Assembly: GCA_030549175.1 (NCBI GenBank)
Contig: JAUKUA010000005.1
Span: 3,844,001 to 3,908,000 of the forward strand
DNA: 64,000 nt
Origin: Lasiosphaeris hirsuta
Taxonomy: Eukaryota; Ascomycota; Sordariomycetes; Sordariales; Lasiosphaeriaceae
Direction: 5' to 3'
Part shown: piece by piece, positions 44,926 to 56,460 of the stretch
Layout: every line of letters begins with the position of its first letter
How positions within the stretch are numbered: the stretch's first letter is position 1
Position numbers and translations under genes: made by a program
Notes under the pieces: generated by a model
Databases searched by the model: none
What the model was told of the DNA's origin: nothing
What the model saw: only the letters and a program-made list of their open reading frames with translations

Positions 44926-46670
44926 CTAGACTCTCCGATACGGAACTCTCCGCAGCAGACCTGTCACCCATTGGTCTATTGGCCTTAAGAGTCTTGCCTC
45001 ATGCATGCGGGTAGCAGGCAAGAAGAAGCGGGGCTGGGTCTGAAGACACCCGTCGGCAGTCGCCCACTCTGCATCCTGGTGGTCTCCATGGTCTCGAATC
45101 AGCCGTCTGAATTTTTGTCGGAGCCTCATCATGTCTCTCTTGTTCACAGCTGAGGGCAGTTGAAGTCGCGCTCGGGAAAATTACCGTGGCTAGATCTTAC
45201 AATAGTTGTATAGAATACGGGCCTGTGAGCCAGGTTCAAGCGAACGCAAAAGCCCTGGGTCCTTGCCCTCAAGAAAGGCCTTCGCAACAAGGTTCAAGAT
45301 GTGGGCGAAGCAGCGAACGCGGCGTTCGAACTTGATGGCTTCGGCGGTAAAGGAATCGGGTGTCGGGTATTGGAGACCGATAAAGTGGTCCACGCAAGTG
45401 TCATTCGAAGATGCGCTGTCAGACTGTAATAAGTAGCCAACCTGCTTGATGCCATAGTCGTCAACCTCGCGTTTTAATTCGGTGGCGATAGCCTCACCGC
45501 TGTGCACACCACGAAGGCGTCGTAGGCCTGGCAACTGGGTCTGGAGGATGTGCTGGAGATGTCAACATAGTGTGAATTTATCCCTGGAATGGACATGTTG
45601 CTGGGAGAGGTCCAGCAGTCGATAGAGAGGCGTTTTTTTGTATGGAGATAACGCCATGTTTTTCTTCAACTGTTCCCGGCCTTCGTGATGTTTTTTCTGG
45701 ATCCAGTTGGTGATAGTCTTCCTGGGTCTCAGGCATCAAAATGTCTACCATTTCGGCGTTAAGAAGCGTAAGGGTGGTGCGGAAATCAGGGTGTGGAACC
45801 GTTGCGAAGGATATGTCACAATCTACTAGTATCTAATTGAGGAGTGCCTTCCTAAATCGCTCAGCTACGGAAGGTGGGAAATCGCAGACCTGGCGGCATG
45901 CTCTCGCACCTGTTCGACCACTGACTTCCGTTTCTTATTAGGCGGTGGTTCGGATCCGGTGGTGGCACCGCTATCGCAGGTAGGGTGGAATACTCGCAAG
46001 TGCCGGGCCGCGTTGCTAGTTGACGTGGCATCGAAGATACCGTCATTACAGTATCTGCAACACCAAAAGAAGTCTTTGACTATATCGCCATCCACCTCGG
46101 CTAGCCAATAGCCATGGGCGCTGATCCAGGATGTGCGGGGTCTCCGCTTGTGAAGCCAATCCTCCAGTATGTAGTGTAGTGCTTTCCCTTGTGCTTCATA
46201 GTGGGCATATCGGCAATGCGTTTGGGGATGTTGACGCGGAGGGTTGCGTAGCTGGCTTGCGTTGCGATGCCAACGGTTCGATCCATGGTCAAAAAGGTCG
46301 GGTTCGTAGTACTGGATGAGGCCCTTGTGAACGATGTAAAGGATTGTGCATCGCTATTGACAGAGGTGTGGTGTCGGAGTAGTCGGTGGTGTCGACCATG
46401 GTGGCGATAGCGGTGGCGGGCCGAAGATGTGGAAGAAAGGTGTGGGCCGAAGGTGTGGATTGAAGATGTGGAATGAAGGTGTTGGACTGAGAAGTGGATA
46501 ATTGCATGTGTGGAAAACCGCGTAAATGGCTGCAAGTTGACTGCGGGCCAGGGCATGCAGGTGGGAGCTTTTTTTTTTTTTTTTTTTGGATTAATGGGGC
46601 GTCCAAGTTCAGGCCCATCCATATTGCCCTGGAAACCAAGAAAAGTGGGACACTTGCCAAATAATGCCAA
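44926..46670 (-). mobile_element. Dead hAT-family DNA transposon
   Basis: Minus-strand pieces in shifted frames match a fungal hAT transposase in order. A BED-type zinc finger lies at about 45940-46090 (DFFWCCRYCNDGIFDATSTS, then AARHL and H). In the core at 45190-45534, SDSASSNDTCVDHF is followed by RRVRCFAHILNLVAKAFL, the strongly conserved hAT CxxHxxNL segment. The N-terminal part (46101-46400) and the dimerisation tail are decayed. Frameshifts and stops show it is inactive. Terminal repeats were not delimited with confidence. Confidence 0.82.
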
Positions 46671-46744
46671 ATCAGATACAAGACCTTATCTGATTTGCCA
46701 AATCCTGGATTCTTCGTTATCTGATTTGTATCTGGCCAAATCTG

Positions 46745-46790
46745 TTTGGCTTGATTTGGCATTATCTGGCTTAGGTAAAGCGCTGGGCAT
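46745..46790. repeat. Outer edge of hAT relic, shared with other repeats
   Basis: CTTGATTTGGCATTATCTGG, then TAAAGCGCTGGGC, resembles sequences near 38928 and 56886. The preceding 100 bp are rich in ATTTGGC/GCCAAAT in both orientations (ATCTGATTTGCCAAAT, ATCTGATTTG), as in subterminal repeats of hAT elements. Confidence 0.45.
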
Positions 46791-46860
46791 TGGTGGGGCG
46801 GGAGTTATTCGCTTGGGATGAGCGAGCTATCCCAAAAACCCCACACCCAGCACAATGGTA

Positions 46861-46952
46861 TTGTCCTATTGTCCCATTGTCCCACTGTCCTATTGTCCCA
46901 TTATCCCATTGTCCCACTCTCCTATTGTTCCATTGTCCCACTGTCCTGTTGT
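46861..46952. repeat. 8-bp minisatellite TTGTCCCA
   Basis: Eleven consecutive 8-bp units (TTGTCCCA, TTGTCCTA, CTGTCCTA and similar); differences between units are nearly all C/T transitions. It lies between the hAT relic and the small tail-anchored protein gene. Confidence 0.92.
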
Positions 46953-47136
46953 GTGAGTGAAGTCACCTGACCCCACTAGCCCATCCCACCGAAGGAGGCT
47001 CACCCAATTAATTTAACCGAGGCCTCACCAGGCTTTAAGCGAGGTTCACCCGACGTCACATAAAGAAACACCAATCATCACAAAAGGCTCTCTGTAAGAC
47101 ATACTACCCACTCTCAATTTCGATTACATCGCTAAT

Positions 47137-47424
47137 ATGGAGCTCAAAAGCAATTCTCCCCCACCACCATATAACATGGACTCCTATCGTCAAACCGACG
47201 ATATTGAGCTGCCCGAGGTCCACCACCCGGCCGAGGCCAGCAGATCGACCAGCGCCCAGCTTGCTGAGGCTAGCAGCACTACTATGGCCTACAGCACGGC
47301 CAAGACCCAGGCGCCATCTTGCGCCATGAGCTGCGGCCCGGGAACCATGGTGTTCACATTGATGGTCATCTTTGGCTTGATCATCGCCATCGTGCTGGTC
47401 GCCTTTGTCGTAGTCCGAAAATAA
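47137..47424 (+). CDS. Small tail-anchored membrane protein with PPxY motif
   Basis: A 95-codon single-exon frame. The N-terminal 65 residues are polar with a PPPPYN motif near residue 10 (PPxY binds WW domains such as those of Rsp5/Nedd4 ligases). A single hydrophobic span follows (about 70-91, MVFTLMVIFGLIIAIVLVAF), and the protein ends VVRK, as in a tail anchor or type II/III single-span protein. A Cys pair (PSCAMSC) sits just before the membrane and could be lipidated. No family recognised. Composition is like host genes and there are no stops; the neighbours are repeats, so expression is uncertain. Confidence 0.55.
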   Translation: MELKSNSPPPPYNMDSYRQTDDIELPEVHHPAEASRSTSAQLAEASSTTMAYSTAKTQAPSCAMSCGPGTMVFTLMVIFGLIIAIVLVAFVVVRK

Positions 47425-47570
47425 GCTTCGCTCCATTTGTAAGTCAGCTTCAAGTTCACATGATACTTGGTCTAACAATGAATAGCCCCCAATTCGACAA
47501 GTCACAAACCCGATACATACAACAAAGCCATCTACTCCATAATATCAAACCTAGGCTGCAGTTCGGTGGA

Positions 47571-47644
47571 ATTTGGGGACGGGGTATGGACGGGAGTTTG
47601 GGGACGGGCTATGCACGGAGTTTGGGGACGGGGTATGGACGGGA
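47571..47644. repeat. 25-bp tandem repeat, three copies
   Basis: Three head-to-tail copies of a G-rich unit beginning TTTGGGGACGGG start at 47571, 47596 and 47620. GGGG/GGG runs could form G-quadruplex structure on the plus strand. It lies about 150 bp past the small membrane protein stop. Confidence 0.88.
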
Positions 47645-49426
47645 GATTATTAGAGGCATGCGATGCTGCGTATGAGGCCACAATAAAAACTTGTTTTCTG
47701 GGGCATAACTGGTCATGACTTTTGTGACCGAGATCTTCACCGACAGCCATGGGCAGATTGTCGGAGGCTGTCTGGCAATCCCTTAGGACGCGGGGAGCCA
47801 GAACCTTATGCACCTTCTCAAGCATCACACCACGGGAGCCGCCGCCATCGCTGTCGCCTGTGAAGACAATCGTTCGAGTCACGGACGGTTTGCGATGTGT
47901 TGTTCGCTGCGCAACTTCCATCATAGCGCAAGGTGGACAAGGTGGACTTGGAGTTTGACCTGGGCGGGCGCTGCTTCTGCTCGTGTCCCGAAGGGTACCG
48001 CCTAGCGCAGCAACGACACTGCATCTCCAAATCGACAGCTGCCTTTGCCACGTCACATTTCACTTTGACCCCGTGACCTTGCCGAGTTCAGCAGAGCGCA
48101 GACATTTAAACCAAAGTTTCTTCCACGCCGTCAGCGCTGAAAGTTCGGTCTCAACCGCAACAGATACCCTGCAAGTTTAACACCATGGAGACGTCGCAGA
48201 TCTCGCCCCCCGCGAGCGACTAAAAGTCAACCATGGCAGCTAATATCCCGGGTCGTACTGACAGTGGCTTTACACGGCGTCCACACCGAGATTCGACAGG
48301 GCGGAGCAGTGTAAGGGGCGTCAACAGGCCATTGTTGTACCCTAAAGTTGCCCTCAGCAATTTCCATGTTCGTGCGTGATCCTGAGCCGCTCCTAAGCTA
48401 GGGTGAGCTATGGGTGAGCCTAGCTTGCACAGCCGTGTGGCCCAATTTTGGACCCTCGACTAAAGTTGCCATCCGGAGATTCCGGTGCGTTCCTTGGTTT
48501 TATGCTAACTATACTGAATAGGGTGCACGTCAGCGGTGACGTTGCAAAATATGATCCGTTTGGCGTGCATTGAAGCCTGGGCGTTTGATCTTATGTAGTG
48601 AGGCGAAGTGAGGAACGGGGCGGAGGAAGAAGTGTCCTTGATGCCAGTCCGCCCTTTATTTGATTTGAAGCTTTGAGTATCTGACTTCTCACTCGAAGGA
48701 TGTTTGCCCCGTCGGAATTACTTCAATCAGAAGGTGTGACAGGGGAATTCGAGGTTTGGAACGGAGACCGCTGGATTACAATTCAGAGCTTAGGAGGAAA
48801 GATAAGGCGCAACAGATCTCAATTCAGATAATAATCTTCTTTGGCCTTTTGAAAGTTTGTTAGAGCAATTCCTCCCTCCGCAATCCTTCTTAATACTGTC
48901 AGTCCTTGATACCAGCTTTCCACTCCTTTGATCCTCGGCCCACCGTTAGTCCCTAATGGACACTTCAGCTTACGTAGGCGTTTGACACGTCACGGAAGGT
49001 CACCCTCTAATACCTGATTGCAGGAGAAAGTTGAAAGGTATAAGCGGCCACGTCAGCAATCAGAGCCCCTGGCGTGCTAGCAAACCTAAGCCACCACAAT
49101 TCCGTTGACTCAGTCTTGTGAATAGATTTATAATGATACAGTTCCCTGGCATACCAGAGAGAAATACACTTCAATCACTTTTAGCACACTTGCAGTGCCG
49201 TGTTTCTGACAAGCCAAAGATATTCCTGCCTTGTCAGTCTTTGGAATGCTCCCTTAAAGTCCAGCCAGAAAGGAACGTACTGTTTAGCTTAGGTAAGGGA
49301 AGAATTTCTTGTACTAGCAAATAGACAGCATCTAAAAATTTTAACATTAGCTTGCCCACTTGTTACACACTGACCAAGTGTTGAACTGCGCCGTCATACC
49401 ATAAAATGAGACCACCAACCTTGTTT
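47645..49426. other. Gene-free region with a dispersed repeat
   Basis: Open frames at 47532-48180 on both strands have no domains. Near 48440-48476, GGCCCAATTTTGGACCCTCG is followed by AAAGTTGCCA, a pattern that recurs near 63269-63305, suggesting a shared mobile-element end. Beyond 48500 the sequence turns TA-rich. Confidence 0.5.
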
Positions 49427-49970
49427 TGAAGGCGGTGAGAAGGAAAGCGGTGAGCTTAGGCAAGTGGTGAACCCCCAGGCAGCGAGAACAAACTAACACG
49501 AGTTTTTCCCAGGCAACTTTCAGTATCAGCCTTCATTACGAGGGGGTTGATAAGCGTGCGAAACGGTGAGCCGTACAAATTAGGCAAGCGGTAAGCCTGT
49601 AAACCCAAGCTGAGAAATTTAGGTAGGCGGTTAAGCCATGCAAGCCAAGTACGCGGTGAGCTCGTCCTAGGCGGTAAGACAAATTTACCCGGTCGCTCAA
49701 CCTGGAGCCCAGATCTGGTCCGCGCTTAATTCATGAGTCGATTTCTCGGCGGTATGGGAAAGCCTAGGGAGCGCCTCAAAGCGGTGAGCTAGTTTAGGCA
49801 AACGGTAAGCCTGAAAACGGCGAGCTATGCTTAAGCAAACGGTAAGTATATAAAACGGTAAGCCATATAACTTAGGCAAGCGGTATACTCTCAGGCGGTG
49901 AGGACAAATTTACCCAGTCGCCAACGCAGAGTCTAGATCATGGCCCGGTAAGCCGATTTCTTGGCTCATG
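49427..49970. repeat. Array of CGGTRAGC motifs within a diverged ~225 bp duplication
   Basis: The octamer CGGTGAGC or CGGTAAGC and near variants occur about fifteen times, often as GCGGTGAGC-(spacer)-TTAGGCAAGCGGTAAGCCT. Two larger units end alike: one near 49667-49725 (AGGCGGTAAGACAAATTTAC, then CCGGTCGC) and one near 49893-49950 (AGGCGGTGAGGACAAATTTA, then CCCAGTCGC). G/A differences between copies fit RIP. Confidence 0.7.
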
Positions 49971-52900
49971 ACGAATGAATTAGAGCGAGACAGTTTTTAG
50001 TAACTTGGTGACCCGAAACATAGGCTTTATGCTATCAGTTTAAATATTAATTGACGCCTACTAATTAGTATTCTCTACCAGACTTATTAAAGTAATTTTT
50101 ATCACTAAGATACCACCAACGAGACGAAGTAATGCTGGAAGATGATAGGGAAGGGATAAGTGCCGTGAGAAGCTTTCAGAACATATTCGTATAGATATAA
50201 CTCCTTAGTCCCAATACTTTACTAACATCAGCTAAGCCAAAGGTTAGGCATTAATATAGAGCCTATAAAAGTTCGTCTTAAGCCTCGAATAAAAGATCTA
50301 TATGCTTAGAAAGTTCTACTAGGTAAAGAAGAGTTTTTCTCTAGGATATTTGCCACAAACTTGAGTAAACATTCTATTAGTACATACCGAATCCTCTGCC
50401 GAGAGGTTGGAAAAATCTTCGAAGCTGTACCTTCTGGTCCGGAGTTTTTAACATTAGATGTTATTACCCCTATAGGTAAAGCTTTTCGTTACCTTTTACG
50501 GTATGATTAACGCTTTATAGCTATCCTTCTCAAAACCTAGTTTTCGAACAACGATCGAGAAGCTTAAAGAAGAAAACTCGAACCATTTTTAAGAAATTCA
50601 TCGTCTAAGGATTAATAACATTACAGAATCAAAACGAAGAGAGCTTCTAGATGTAGAAAACCGCCAGCTTTACTTTACAAAGTTGTAACTTTAGTTAAAA
50701 ATATAAAACTACTCGGATACTGTCGACTATTCCAAGGGTACTATGTTAAAATATATCCTTGGGCTAGATAAATTAATACCTATACTAGAGAAATTGAGAA
50801 AGGAGGTATTACTAGACGAGACTCCTATCATGAAGATATATAATAATTAAATGAATAAGAATATATCTACTTATAATATAGAACTAAGGTAGCTAGTATA
50901 CTTTTGTTAGTATTACTATGTATTTACTAACCTTTCTAAACGATATCTCGATTATCGGCTTATAGTCTAAAGCTTTACGTGGGATCTCTCTTAAAGGACC
51001 TCCCAGGAAGGTTAACGCCGGCCGACGGTGCCGAGGTAGTACTTACTAGCTCGTTAGTAGCGCTAGTAGGTGAGAATAGGAGAAAACCGTAGTATAAAGA
51101 TGACGAGGGCAGCTCTTATGATAAGAGCGACGAGGACGGTAGGAGTACCAGTGTATGAGGCTTAAAAATACCCCTAAGGTAAAGAAGCCCAAGGCTGTAG
51201 CTACGCCGATGAAGCATTTCCTAAGGTTACGCCGCTTATCAAGTAGAAGACTGTTACCTACACCCGCTAATTTTTACCAACGGCTTTAATACTACGTAAA
51301 GGTGCCTTTTATCGTAGATAGTAGGCGGTGCCAGATCGGGGTCAGTTACTAAGATAGAGAGGCGTGACACTGAGCTTCAGGTACCCTACGCTTATGGCTC
51401 TACCCCCTGGGACGGACGCGCCCGGTCTAACTTCGACGTCTACCTCTAAACTATCTGAACTATATATGAGTAGACCGGTGGGGCGGGCTAAGCGAGACCC
51501 CGGTACGTCACAACCGGCTTGAGCGGTGACCTTTTTCCAGCTCAGGACATACGGTTACTGCCCGGTCTTAGTCTTATGGGCGTGTCGTAGATAAGTATGC
51601 TTCGTAAATAATCTAAGGGGATGATGACTCAAAATCCGTCTGCTGTCACGACCCTCATACAGGCCGAGGCAGCAACGCCACGCCAATTACTAAGCTAGGG
51701 GTGAAGTGACAGTAACGTATTATGCTGCTCGGCGAGTCGTTACTTATAAAGAGGAATAATAGAATGTAGAAATACACTTAGAATTTATAGGAGGAAGGCT
51801 AGACGAATGTTGAGAATGGCACTGCCATTAAGAGACCTGTTAATATTTATTCTATGGTTGAGATTGGTGTTAAACCCGCCATTAGATATCCTGCTGAGGT
51901 TTCTCTAAAACCTAATAAGGATAGATTTATCAGGCTATATGGAGAAATTAAAGATAGAAAGGTATCCGTTAGATTTTCTCACGTTAAGGCTATAGTCAGT
52001 AAGCCTTAGCGTAAGTCTATATCAGATGTTAACTTATCTAGAGGAGAGGCTTATAATAAAACCTTTCAGCGTCGGTCTATCCTAGTGTACAGCACGTAGC
52101 TCAAAACATTACTATTTAGCGAGCTATCTAAGAAAACCCCGATAGAGTATAGCAAAGCTGATAAGAGTTAAGACTGCCAGAAAGCTCAATGGTACAAGTG
52201 TAAGGGCAAAGAGAGTGTGACACTGGCGAGCATAATCCCTAACACCGGCCTCACCAAACAAATGCTTCTACCTCTTCATACGTAGTATTATAACAAGCTG
52301 GAAAGTCAGAAAGAGGGCGACGGTTACGATGGCGAGAAGGTTACGGTATACGTTAGGACGCTTATGGGCCGTTTCTAATCCGGCAGTCCATACTCCTAAG
52401 AAATATGGAAAGACAGCGAGGGTGATAAAGGTAATAGAATTGACTATAGCCGAATAACAAAGAAAAACCAAAATTATGTGGTACCGGCGTGTATCTTCAT
52501 CTATATAATAAGTACTAAAATATAAGCTCCAGCGTTAGGGCTATATTATAAAGTAGGTAGTCCTAGCTATCTCTCCGCCGAAGATAATAAGTAACATAAA
52601 AAAGACATATAATTACAGTTTCTCCATTACGCACCTCTACCGATAAGTATTAAAAGAATCGGGATTACTCATATTAGATATCCTCTACAATAGTTCTTTA
52701 TAAGATAAAGGAGATAATAACCCTATATCTAAGTTCCTATGAATGTGCCTAAAAATTGGCATCAATTTCTATATATAGGAATAGCCCGAATTTAGGACGC
52801 GAAACAGCGAAGCGCCGAAATTCTGGCTATTATATACTTCTAGGTACTGACTAACCGAATTACTGATTACACGGTTTTGATACGCTTCGTAATATTTTTG

Positions 52901-53450
52901 TCTGAATAGTTTTGCCCTGAGAACGAGGTTGACTTTAAAAAATACATCCAAACAGCGGAGGGGTAATTTTCAGAGTAAACTAACACTTAGAAAACATTTT
53001 ATCCAGATAAAACTTCACACGTACTGGTTACTCCAATCACTCTGGACGCAGAATTCCACAGCATCATCCATAAGACCTAGGCCGTCTACATCGTTGATAT
53101 CCAGCTCCACTATGCCCACCTTAATCCAAAACATCCATTACCCTCCCTATATCTTCATCTCGAGGACCTTTTCGGCCGGTAATTCTTCGCCGATGTTACC
53201 AATTCTCAAATCTCCGCCTTCGGTTTCCTCGTCCTCTCGTTCTGTGAAAAAGGCACTCCATTCCCGTCGGCTAAGCATCTAGAGAAAACATCGAACTTCG
53301 GAGCTTTGTTTCACTTGGTAGTAATGTACCTAGATAGGAGACTCTAGTCTAACCAGAAATAGGAATTTACCATCCTTTTCGATAGTACTTTGAATAGTCG
53401 GCTTAATCGGGGTCTTTAAGCTAGCTAAGATTTCTATAGAAACCGCTGGT
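49971..53450. other. RIP-degraded transposable-element graveyard
   Basis: TA-rich, stop-dense sequence of 3.5 kb. Short protein-like runs survive on the plus strand: LIPILEKLRKEVLLDETPIM (about 50760-50830) and SNFGALFHLVVMYLDR (about 53290-53336), with TAGs in place of probable CAG between runs. A GC-richer island at 51000-51560 is also TAG-dense. No element family could be assigned. Confidence 0.5.
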
Positions 53451-54829
53451 GTCTAATTTAGATAAATGTTCTTATAGCCCTCCGTTATAGTAATAGTTGA
53501 CGAAGACTGGGGCCGAAAAGAAACTAAGAAGCCGGTCTTCATACCTTTAGGCGATAGTCTTTTAGTTAAGGTAGGTTTAAAGGTAATAGTTTCGGTATCG
53601 CTATTCTCAGTGTCTTCGGTATCTGTAATATCGTGATTATCCGATTTTAGGTAGCTACTATTCATAACACCGATAAAAGTCTTTTACCCGTATCCGGTAG
53701 AGAAGAACTTATTGGGAATTTTACGCTTAGGTGAGTGCTTTGCCCGTTATATGATGTATTTTGTATTCCGATACGTTAAATGGGATAGCAGAGCGGAAAA
53801 CGGGCGGGGAAGCTAAAGAAGCAACTGAAGAGGTTCATTAAGTAGTTAGAGAGGAGTCTGTCCCACGGATTTCCCACTACCTAGGTGTAACAGCTGTGAT
53901 AATACAGCCACGATGTATAAGATCAGCCACCTCAAGACTTCCAGGCATAACTACTGTCAGGGAAGTACATGGCGTAGCTCTTGAATCTACTGAGCTCCTC
54001 GAACTGAATCTGCCTTACTACGTCATCAATTTATCATGCCTTCTCCGTCCCACGCATATATCTAATTGCCCGGGGCATGGATATAAACGTAGGAGACGCG
54101 TATACCAAGACCCAGGGTGGATATAGTCCTTATGTGTTAAGATCGACTAATACAAGATCATTTTCAAGTCGTTTTGCGGTGTGATTCTGGATTTAACAAT
54201 GATCTAGCACTATTTTCCAACTGTGCCACAAACCCTTTGATTACGTACAGATTACCGCGAGCCTTCAAGTGCCTCAAATCTGGAAGATCCATACATAGGC
54301 ACACTTGGGATCTGTCACAGCATAGTACAACATAGATGAGGTCTAAGGCAGCCTACAGCTTTCCATCGGTTGGCGGAGTCATGCCCTGGTAAGTCGTAAC
54401 CAACAAAGTAGAATTTTCATACATCCAAACAGGGGCCCATAAGCTCTATAACAGTCACAAGAGTGTACAAGTTTAACGGAGAGTACGTAGATTATGGCTA
54501 TCACTCTCCAAGCCCCGTGAGACCAAGGGGCTGAAGAGAATATGAACAAGCACAGCACCAGGGTAACTATAAGTCCTTCAAACTATAAAAGGGGGATTCC
54601 CCTCGAGTTTTAGCACATAAGAATCGATAAGCATATTACCAGAAATCAAGAATAAAGATCACCACATATCCACCCTACCGTTATATCTACGATGGTATAT
54701 TCAGCTCCATTGAGCAATCAGGTTCGTCATTACTTCATTTCATTTACATTTCCCAACTTCAACTTCAAAAAATTCTACTCTCCTTACGGTTCAGTATAAA
54801 ATTTCGTTAAGCTCCACACTACTAACAAG
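53451..54829. other. Gene-free region before the Ca-ATPase relic
   Basis: No supported gene; TA-rich at first, then of more normal composition. A TATAAAAGG element at 54587-54595 may be the old promoter of the ATPase copy. Confidence 0.45.
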
Positions 54830-56460
54830 TAATAAGCTTTCCTCCTCGGCCGCGCCTCCCGGAGACGATGACCCACTTTATACGCGGCACTCTACTACTA
54901 AGGCCAACGGTGCCGGGTTCCTACTTAACCTCGAGGATACCTTTACGCCCGACCCTGGCACTAAGGACATGTTTATTATCCCCAATAACCCATTTACCTT
55001 CAGCCCCGGACAGCTCTCCAAGCTCCTGAACCCCAAGAGCCTTGACGCCTTCTATGGCCTTGGCGGCCTAGTCGGTCTTAAGAAGGGCCTCAGGACAAAT
55101 CGTAACACTAGTCTGAGCGCCGACGAAACGAACATCGACGGCACTGTCGATTTTGAGCATGTTACGCCCAGGGGCACCCCGAAATATGGCGCCAATGGTG
55201 ACACGGTACCTATTCCCAAGGGCGGTAACCTAGCTACGCTGCCGCCCCCCACGAAGTACCCCACGGGCGTGCCATACGCGGACAGGAGATATGCCTTCAG
55301 AGAAAACATACTACTCGAGAAAAAGAGTAAGACGCTTCTGGAGTTAGCTTAGATCACGTATAACGATAAGGTCTTGATCCTGCTTACCGCGGCGGCGGTC
55401 GTATCGCTTACGCTGGGTATCTACCAGACCGTCGGTGTTAAGCATATAAATGGAACCGTAAAGCTCGAATGGGTTAAGGGTGTGGCTATCATCGTCGCCA
55501 TTATTATTATTATTATGGTAGGCACGCTTAACGATTGGCAGATGGAGCGCCAGTTTAACAAGCTAAACCAGAAGTATAACAACCGTACGGTTAAAGTGAT
55601 CCGCTCCGGGAAGTCAGCCGAGATCTCTATCTTCGGTATCAACATCGGCGATATGATATACCTGAACCCGGGCGACCTGGTGCCTATGGATGGCATCTTT
55701 ATCTCCGGGTACGCCATCAAGTATGATGAATCGTCTACCATAGGCGAATCCGATTTACTAAAAAAGGTTCCCGCGGATAAGGTGTTTGCTACTTTATAAG
55801 AGATCGCCAACGGAGGTAAGCCCGCGGGAAACCCGAGAAGCTCGATCCCTTTATCATTTCTAGAAGTAAGATCAACAAGGGTACGGGAACCTTCCTGGTC
55901 ACCGCGGTAGGCGTTAACTCCAGTTATGGCCGTATCACCATGGCCATATAGACCAAGTAGGAGGACACTCCTCTCTAGAAGAAGCTTAATAGCCTCGCCG
56001 ACTAGATCGTAAAGCTTGGTGGTGGCGCCACCCTGCTACTTTTCCTTATCCTGCTTATCAAGTTTTACGTAGGCCTCCCGAATAACCCCGACACCGCGAA
56101 CCAGAAGGGTCAGACTTCCTTACGACTCTTCATCACCTTGGTCACTATTATTATCGTCGCTATTCCGGAAGGCTTACCCCTAGCCGTGACGCTAGCGCTT
56201 ACGTTTACTACGACCCGTATAATGAAGGATAATAACTTAGTTCGCGTTCTTAAGACCTGCGAGATAATAGGTAATGCTACTACAGTATACTCGGATAAGA
56301 CTGGCACGCTCACTTAGAATAAGATAGCCGTGGTGGCCACGACTCTCGGTAAGAGTACCAGTTTCGATGGAACCGACATAACCTTAGAGGAGCCGAACGA
56401 GAAGCCTTAGGTTAAGAATACTATTGTTACAACCTGCACCCTTAGGGGTCAAATGACAGA
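54830..56460 (+). pseudogene. RIP-killed PMC1-type Ca2+-transporting P-type ATPase, truncated
   Basis: Copy of a vacuolar/plasma-membrane Ca2+ ATPase gene. Successive pieces match the family: the N-terminal FSPGQLSKLLNPKSL and GLGGLVGLKKGLRT, the transmembrane VLILLTAAAVVSLTLGIYQT, the actuator domain (LNPGDLVPMDGIF, DESSTIGESD), M4 (VAIPEGLPLAVTLALTFTT) and the phosphorylation site YSDKTGTLT. It then stops; the nucleotide-binding half and the last six spans are missing. Nonsense codons follow RIP: LELA*ITYND (Trp expected), I*TK*EDTPL*KKLNSLAD*IVK and TLT*NK (Gln expected), all TAG; a frameshift lies near 55800. The reading frame is otherwise well kept, so the copy was mutated after a fairly recent duplication. 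Confidence 0.9.

Noticed and set aside
46861..46952. Tandem array considered as a CRISPR or telomere-like repeat
   Set aside because: Units are 8 bp without spacers and the sequence is not the fungal telomere unit TTAGGG.
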